Part shown: positions 38,901 to 47,900 of the stretch, piece after piece
How positions within the stretch are numbered: the first letter of the stretch is position 1
Layout: each line of letters opens with the position of its first letter
Assembly (NCBI GenBank): GCA_030062745.1
Contig: CP099849.1
Span: forward strand, 23,548,144 to 23,612,143
Reading direction: 5' to 3'
Source: Capitulum mitella
Lineage: Eukaryota; Arthropoda; Thecostraca; Pollicipedomorpha; Pollicipedidae
DNA length: 64,000 bases
The notes under the pieces: model-generated
What the model was told of the DNA's origin: nothing
The model's database searches: none
What the model saw: only the letters and a program-made list of their open reading frames with translations
Translations under genes and position numbers: made by a program

Positions 38901-41900
38901 TTCCAGAGTAGGAAACTGTCAACATGGTTATAATGTAGCTCTTTCATGGATGCACAAGATCAAATCTTTGGAGTATATATATCTATATATATATGTATAT
39001 ATATATATAACGAAAAAGATACATATATGTACATGTCTTATATAAATTATGTATGTATTCATATTTTATTGGTAAGTTTTTGGAGTGCACATTGTCTGAT
39101 GTTCTTCAGCACCAAAGCACGCCTCCACGCATGCGCCGTGCATTCCCAGTGGCCACCTGGCCTGGCTGCCCGCGCAGCCGGCGCGGGCGGCGCCCGCCGC
39201 GCACCTTGATCACGGCGAATATGTCCTTCAGCGAGGGCCGGATGTGCTGGCGCACCACGTCGATGAGGGTGGCCAGCTGCTGGAACAAGAACTTGCGGAA
39301 GCCCGGCTCGGCGGTGCGAATCACCAGCAGCAGGCACGGCATCACTTGGGACAGGTACGGCACGCACTTGGTCCCCAGCGAGTTGACGATGAACGAGATC
39401 GCCTGAAACGGAGGGGTGTGGAGACTGCGGTTAGAAACGGGGCTCCTAATGACACTGAGCGGTAAGGAGCATGGAGCACAGTCCACGTTCATAGAGACCA
39501 GCCCGTCATGTGTAACGTTGCGCGTGCAGAATATTGCGGCGCGAAAAAGATGTAATCGACTGCACGATATTTTTTTAGATTGACGACCAGCCTAACATCA
39601 AACTCGTAAGAGGTATGACATCCGTTTAAAAGAATATCTTCATCGGTGACAGACGACACTAACAGTAAAGGAATGACGACAACATGGCCGTCACACTTAT
39701 AGCAGGTGAGAAGATAATGTTTAGAATGTTTCTGTTGCCTTATGTGACATACCACAATACATTGTATTTAAACTTAACACAATTTTGTGATGCCTCCAGC
39801 ACGTCACTCACCAGGTGAGCCCAAAATGCTGATCGCGGTAAGGCGCTGGAGAACACATAATGGTTCCATCACGCAAAGCCTGAATATAAAATGAGCCCGT
39901 CCGTGCAACGCCATACGACACCACCACCTAGTCTGGAGGTTCCAGATGATCCTGACAGGTCTGCTCCCGCCCCCTGCGCGTCGCACCTGGACGACCATGG
40001 TGTGGTACTGGGACAGGGCCGGGTCCCGGATGATCTTCATCAGCGTGCCGAACGCCACGGCCGGGTAGAACTCGTCCATCGACGCCTGCGACATGTTCAC
40101 CAGCCGGACGCTGCTGTTGGCGTCGGCTGGAACGGCATCATCGCGCCGTCAGCCACGGACGTCGCGAGCACCCGCACAGCCAGCCACAGTCATCGCCAGC
40201 AATCGTACGACCAGTCACAGTCACCGACGGTCACTGCACAATCAGTAACGGCCATCACCAGCGAATACGAGGCATCGCCCACGGGCTACACGGTGAACAC
40301 CGCAGAAACCATAGCCATCATAATTTAGTTCCCAGGTGATAACAAGAGACTCTGTTTCCTGCTATCAATGAGCCGACTATCGCAGATTCCCGTCGATCTC
40401 GGCCGGCTGCCACTGACCGAGCGTGTCGGTGGTGTCAGGGTCCGGGATCACCAGGCACTCTTCGTTCTCCTCCCGGCGCAGCATCTTGTACCGGTACGGG
40501 TCCAGGGCGCCGAGCAGGCCCAGCACGCGGATCGTCTCCCGGCTACCGACAGATCAGGGGACCGGGTCAAACGCCGGGCATGGGGCTGGGCTGAATGCCG
40601 AGAACGGGACTGAATCAAGCAGCCAGCAAGAGAATGTGTTAGAATATGCCGAACAATGAGACGGGTTAGACACTAAACACGGGACTGCACCAAGTATCAC
40701 GCCATCACCCGACCACGGGACTGGGTCAAATGCCAAACACGGGAATCAGTCAAACAACATGGGACTGAACCAACACTCCACACGGCCTGCGGACGACACG
40801 ACAGGAGGTGATCGGCCAGTCACAGAGGGTGATAGCCCCGCCCAACTCAGTCTAACAGTCCACAAACACTACGCCCGTTGACGGTCCAAAGAACGATACT
40901 GCGACCAAGCCGGCATCCAAAGACCAGCACACATCAACAGTGAGAGCGGCTAGCACCCGCCAGCACCCAGCAGCCGCCCCTGCCTCCGTCCGTACCGAAT
41001 GGTGGGCTGCTGCTCGGTCTTGAGGAAGCCGATGAGGACGTCCAGCAGCTGTGGGTACTGCTGGTACGGGTTGACGGACGGGCCGGACGGGTCGGCGCGC
41101 GCCTGCACCAGGTTCGCCAGCGTGTACAGCGCCGCCTCCCGCTTGGCCAGCGACGTGTTGTCCGCCAGGATGGCCAGCAGCAGCGGGAACAGCTCGTTGA
41201 CCCAGTGACCCATCTCGGGGCCGCTGACCTGCGGAGGAACAGGCGGGGGTCGGCTGTCGCTGGAGAACGCAGACACCAGGCCACGAGACGACACCGACAC
41301 AGCACGCCCGGCCGCACCCTACTGTCCTGGGCCGCAGCTGAACCACGAGGCACCTCAGTCACAGTGGGGCTATACTCAGATATGCAGCTGAGATCACCAG
41401 GCATCCCGCTGCCTTACAGCAAAGTTCGTCACTTTTCTGGGTCCGCAGCCGGAGTCACGAGACATATCCGTCACGGCACATCACCCTTTCACGGCACCAC
41501 GGCCTTTCCACCGATCAGCAGCCAAAACCACGACGCATCTCCGTCACAGTACAGCCACAGTCGTCCCCGGCCGGACCACTCACATGCGCCAGGTCGCCGA
41601 CCGCGTACAGGATGCTGCTGACCACCACCGGGTTGGGCTCGTTCTCCTTGAGCCGCTGGCAGAGCACCTTCATGATGGGCCGCAGGTAGGGTCGCGTCAG
41701 CCGGGGCGAGGACGACACCAGGTGGCCCAGCAGACGGGCCGACTGCTCCCGGTTCCGCGCCAGCCCGCTGTGCTCCAGCTCCGTCAGAATCTGTCCGGTG
41801 CGGCGACGGATGCGATCAGAACAAAGGCGTCTCTTTGCGCCTGCGTTCTAGCTCCCACGGAATCGGTTTGGTCACTGTAAGTCAATCACGCTGCATACGG

Positions 41901-44900
41901 CACTCTGGAAGAAACTCCCAACACCACCATTACGACAAACTGCTCGAAATGAGCCACCGTACTTCGTCGTCGCGACCATGAAGCCTAGAAACAGTTCTAC
42001 GCCCCTCAAAACTGACGAGAATGTTTCACCGACAATCCAGGGTTTCGGTCAACTGGCTGCAGTGACTCAACAGAAAATAAACCCTTACTTACAACAATCC
42101 AATTCACCGGCGATCATTCAGACCGCGCGCGCCGCAACCCATCGGACACCAACGCATCGCCCGGGGCAGCGGGGCAGCCACTCCAGCCCACCTGTATGAG
42201 CGTCTTGCGGAGACTGGGCATCACGTAAGCTGGATTCATCGTGCTCAGGCGGCCGATAATGCACAGCACCATTTCGCGGATCTCAAACACCTGCAGACAG
42301 CACGACATAACGTAAGAACCATTCAGGTGGGGGCAATCAACTCAACAAACTCGTCGCAGTTACAACAAATTGTCAATGAACATCACACAATCAACCTCCG
42401 GCACGATCAAGTCTAGCAAACGAGTTGTGGTCAATAATTGCTGAACGTCGAAAAAAGTACAGAGTTTGTGTGAAAGAAGTTCAAGAAAAAAACGTACCTG
42501 CGTAAATGAGTCATTCATTCACGCAACCTCACCTGATCATTGACGGCCACGAAGAGGGCGTTCAGGTTTTCGGCCTGTGCCAGGTGGTTGTCGAAACGCT
42601 CCTCCAGGGACCAAAACACCGTCAGACGGATGTCCGCGTCTGAACGGAGGGTCACGTCACAAAACGTCAGTCACTTCCCGGCACGTTAGTCACCTTACAG
42701 CCCAGGCGCCCACATGAATCAGTGTCGGCCTGAGACCTGGAGAAGACGGGATCCTGACAGCGGAACATGTTCAGATAATACAACGACGGACAAGACAGTA
42801 CCATCCTCGTCCTCAGGGACCTATATCTGAGCACAAAGGAAGCAGTCAACTCCCCAGCTCTCAAACGGGAACGTTGGAGTGCTAGAAATATGAAATGACG
42901 CATATGAACAAATACACACAAAACATGAGAACAGTTAACATGACCAAATATGAAAACAGAACGCAGCTGCAACGGAGGGCGCCACCAGCCCTCAATTTAT
43001 CCTTGCTTCGTTCATGACCGCATGGCAGCACCCGGCAACGCAAGGGCTGTACAGTACCGCACAACAGGGGCCGTACAGCCCGGTAGTCTGCGTCCAGCTG
43101 CTGACAGCGGCCGCGCAGCACTGCCTCTGACCCGTGTCCGTGATGCCGACGGCCAGCAGCTTGCTGATGACGTCGCTGACGCCCTTCTGCAGGGTGGAGC
43201 TGCGGCCGGTGACGCCGAGCAGCGACGGCGTCAGCAGGTGGGAGGTGGTCCGCACCGCCTCCAGCCGCACCTGCGCGTCCTCCGACATCAGGTAGTTGTC
43301 GGCGCAGTACTGGATGAACACCATCAGCGACCGGTCTGCGGCCGCGGAGCTGGCGTCAGACGGCGAGCGACCCACGTCACTCCCCCAGCGTCAGCTGACG
43401 TCAGCCGGCGGACGACGCGCGCGGCAGTCACACAGCAGCAGCTGATGTCGGCCGGCAAGGGACTACCAGACGGTCGTCACGAGGCCTGATGTTGGAGGCG
43501 GACCCTCAAACATCATTCACGAGTCGGACCACTGCTGAGGAAGGCGGATCTCTGTAATGGAGCATCTTGACACGCGACAAGACGACTACAGCGTTACACT
43601 GCATATCTGCCTCTCGGACGAAACGCAACAGAAGAGCAGCCGAGCGCTTAATGTGCTCAGATCCACCTTCCGTTTCTGAAATAAATATCTCAGACCATAT
43701 CTCATATCTCAGACCTCAGACCTCAGACCATATCTGACGTCTCAGACCTCAGACCTCAGACCATATCTGACGTCTCAGACCTCAGACCTCAGACCATAAG
43801 CTGACGAGACGGCAAGGGCGTTATGAGAAACCGTTCAGGCAGTGGGCTGCCTTTACCGGCCTCATCCGGCCCCACCCGCTGCCTGACCATCAACGGCCGG
43901 ACACCCACACTGCCCGCCCGGCGGCACTCACTGTCGTATTCGTAGTGGGAGAGCGTCCTCATGGCGAGCGTGGTGTTGATGACCGCGGCCCGGTCGGCCG
44001 GCGGGCTGGCCTGGGTGGCCGGCGGCGGCCGGTGCCGCAGCACGGGCGGCCGCACGCCCAGTCGGGCCGACAGCACCGTCATCAGGCCGTCCCCCGCCTT
44101 CTGGCGCAGCTCCGGGATCTGGGTGGCGATCTCCTGCGACGGCGGCCACAGGCGTCACCGGTGGCCGCCGAATTGTACTGCACCTATTGCATTACTTTCT
44201 CTGGGCTGCCCACCGTGACGGCGGCTACACAACCCTGTGCTACGTGGTTCAGCAGTAAAAAAAGGTAGTCACGTACATACAAAACCACTCAATCACCGCT
44301 CACATATCGCAAGGCATCAATGTCTGGCAGTTGTGAGGAGACGGCTGGGCAGCAGAGACGGCTACGAACGCAATACGCCGATGAAAGAGGACCTCCAGAA
44401 CACACGGCCAGTCCACACTGTACATGGCTGTGCAAGGAAACTTGGGGACGAGTGCCCCGTTTGAGCGGAGTCCGCCGTACCTGCAGGGCGTGCGTGAGCG
44501 CCGGGGTCAGCGTGGAGGCCAGCATGTGGTTGAGCAGCTCGTCCATTTCCGCGCGCAGCTCGGCGCGGCCGGCCCTGGCCAGCAGCCAGATGCAGATGTA
44601 GACGGCCGGCGTCGGTCCGGCCGGCCGCGCCGCGCTTCTTCAGCGAGCCGTCCTGCCGCGCAGACACAGACACCCTCAGACAAGGACACGTCCAGACATC
44701 CTCAGACATCGACACAGGCTCAGACACAGACACGGACACCATCAGAAACCGACATTCACGTTCAGACACGACCACGTTCAGACACAGACACGGACATGCT
44801 CAGACCTGAACACGCTCAGACAAAGACAAAGGCACGCTCGGGCACAGACACGCTCAGGCCACGATATGTTCGAAACATGTTCAGACAAGAACAGACACGC

Positions 44901-47900
44901 TCAGGCCAGGATATGTTCCAAGACACACTTAGACAGACGCACATACGCTCTTACACGGACACGCTCAGACACAGACATGCCAGGACACAGACAAGGACAC
45001 GCTCAGACAGACATGAACATGCCCTCACCCGCGTGTTACTGGGCTCCGCGTAGTGCAGACCACTCTGCTATATCAAGGAGCTGCTCGAAAGTGGCTGGCA
45101 TGGGACTATGCCTACTGTAGGACTCAGTGGCCAGGTATAAACTCAGCGAATATTTAGTGATAGAATCACACAGCAATGACACAACTGCAGTCGTGGCCAA
45201 TCCCCAACGCAAACGCATACGTTAGTGAAAACAGTTTTTTTTTTCACTCGCTTCGTGCAAACTCTGGTGCAGATCATTCGCTCAACGGGCATTCCATACT
45301 CAGTAGGGCATACCTTGGGCATGATATTGGCCTTGATGGCCTCCAGCACGCCAGGGATGTACTTGGTGATGTGCTCGCGGACAGCGGCCGCCAGGAAGCC
45401 CAGGCAGAGGAACGCCGACGACTTGGAGGCGTCCTTCCGCTGCAGCCACCACTGGATGTACTGCAGCACCTTCGGCATGTACCTGGAGCGGCGCCACGGC
45501 TCAGATCCAGTGGCACAGCACGGGGAGCGGGCCGCTCCAGGGCCCCTGCTCGCCTGGACCAGGGCAGCGACAGACGGCTCGGGGACCTGGATGGTCTCCG
45601 TTGTGCCTCATATATGCACGGAGTTTGATAGCCACATCTTCCGCCTGAAATAGCAAATCTCAGAGCAAATGACGGCCTGCGCACCCTGTGCATTCAACTC
45701 TACCTGGTCGCAACGCGGTGCACACGGTTTTCGGGCGTCGGCGCCGTCAGTCGAAGTCATGGCCACACGTAGGTAAAATCTTTCATAAAAACTGGCAGGT
45801 GCGTTGCTGTGTGAAATTTCGAGCGGTGCTGACTTTTGAGCGACACAGCAGGTCGCAGAAATGCACAAGACACCTCCGGCAACAACCCCTAACCAAGATC
45901 TGGCCCGTCAGCCGGCCAATATGGTCTCGACCTGGGCGGCGTTATCAACACATCAGGGGCTTACTTGGCGCTGAACTTGGCGCGGTCCAGTGCCGCCAGC
46001 CGCGGCAGCATCGACAGGATCACTTGCTGCACGTACGGGCTCTTGTTGTACATGTTGGACGTCACCTGTCAGAGAGAGGTGCCATCACTGCACTGGGTGT
46101 GGCAAGACAGCATCACCTGGGAAACGAACAGGCCCCTGTTCGAGGAACATGCCAGGAACACCAACGGGATGTTTACGGTGACCCAGGTACACGAAGACGG
46201 AGGCGAAGACCCAGGCACTTCCATGGTTCACGCAATGACAAACAATGGCGTACAGCTGTGCCACACACATGGTCCGCTTGCCACCCACGTGTCGGCAGGC
46301 AGCCCAGTTCTGCGACTCACGTGGTGGCAGACGGTGCCGTATTTGGAGTTGAGCAGCGCCCGGCAGGTGAGGCTGGCGTATTGCGGCTGGCCGCCGGCCG
46401 GGGCCCCGCTCAGAAGGTAGCTCGGAGAAAAGGTCGGCTTTTGCGCCAGACGCATCAGCATCGCCTTGTAGCGCCTCTGGCGCGGCACCGACTGCTGCTG
46501 CTGCTGCTGCCGCTGGTGCTGCTGGTGGTGCTGCTTCTGCTGCTGGGACCGGTCAGAGAACGGTCAGTGACCGGCCGTCGGCTCGGGCCGGCACGGGACA
46601 CGACGCCGACACCACGACCGCTGACACACGGTCACAAGCAGCGGGCCACAGCCAGCCGAACCAAAATACGGTAACACCAGTCACGAGGACCACCCGCAGG
46701 CTCCGACGCAGTCGCAAACACGGACGGGCCCGCGGTCCCGCCCAGCGCCGCCCTGCTGACCTTGAGGCCACCCTGCTGGAGCAGCGCCACCGCCTCCAGC
46801 TGCTGCTGCTCGGCCTCCCAGTCGGCGTTGCTGCAGCGTAGCAGCTCGTTCAGCACCAGCAGCGAGCCGTGGATGCGGTCGTCCCGGGTCAGACCGCGCA
46901 GCGACTCGTCCATGAAACCGCGCTCCAGCTCTTCAAAGCACTGCTGGTACCTGAACCGTGAGCCGAGGACGGGATATGTCACCTGATTATCATGGAATGA
47001 AAACACAGACATCCCGCGCGTGATGGCTGCAAACATTCTTAGCATGATGTGACTACAGACACCCCTGTGACGAACGCACACATTCGTGACTACAGGTAAC
47101 GTTACGAATACAAGCGCAAGCGTGATGGTTATACACGGAAACGATAATTCGTTCACGTACTTATCAATTCATCCCCTCAGCAGGACAGTCTGTCGTGCTG
47201 TTGTTCTGTCGTGACGACAGAACGACAGAACAACTCGCCTACGCTACCTGCTTACAAAGCAAGTGCTGAAAACCCCGCCGGCACACGATGACGCCAAACC
47301 AACGCAAAGCTGACAACAACCTACGTAAGATGTCTTACGCAATCCGGAACGGGCCGCCTGATCACGGCAGCACGCTAACCGCCTCCGGCTGGCCGCGAGG
47401 CCGCCGGTGCCGGCGGCCGGGCCAAGCCGGCACGCCCGCTCACCACTGCGGCTTCTGGGTCTCCTTGACCTCGCGCTGGGCGGTGACCTGCAGCGCGGCC
47501 CGGATGGCGCCCACGGCACCCTCGCGGATGCTCGGCTTGGGGTCGCGCACCGCGCAGAAGATGATGTCGAAGAACGGGCCCACTTGCTGGAAGAAGTAGG
47601 TCGGCACGGAGGCGGCCAGCTCCCGGATCAGGATCACCTGACAGCAGGGTCTCAGCATCAGCCACCCCTCAAATCACCTCACCTCGCTGCCTCAGGTACT
47701 AAATGACCACGCTAACTGCGCGCTCGATGTCACAATGAAGCAACAATGGTGTTGGAACAATAAAACAGGCACCCTGCTGGTAATAACCCACTTAACAAGG
47801 CCGCAAATTTCAACAGCCCAGACGGCAGGGGTACCAATGCTGCCCGACAGACCGGGCATACTCGGAGAGAAGCCCAGCCGGCCGGACCCGGTACTCACGG

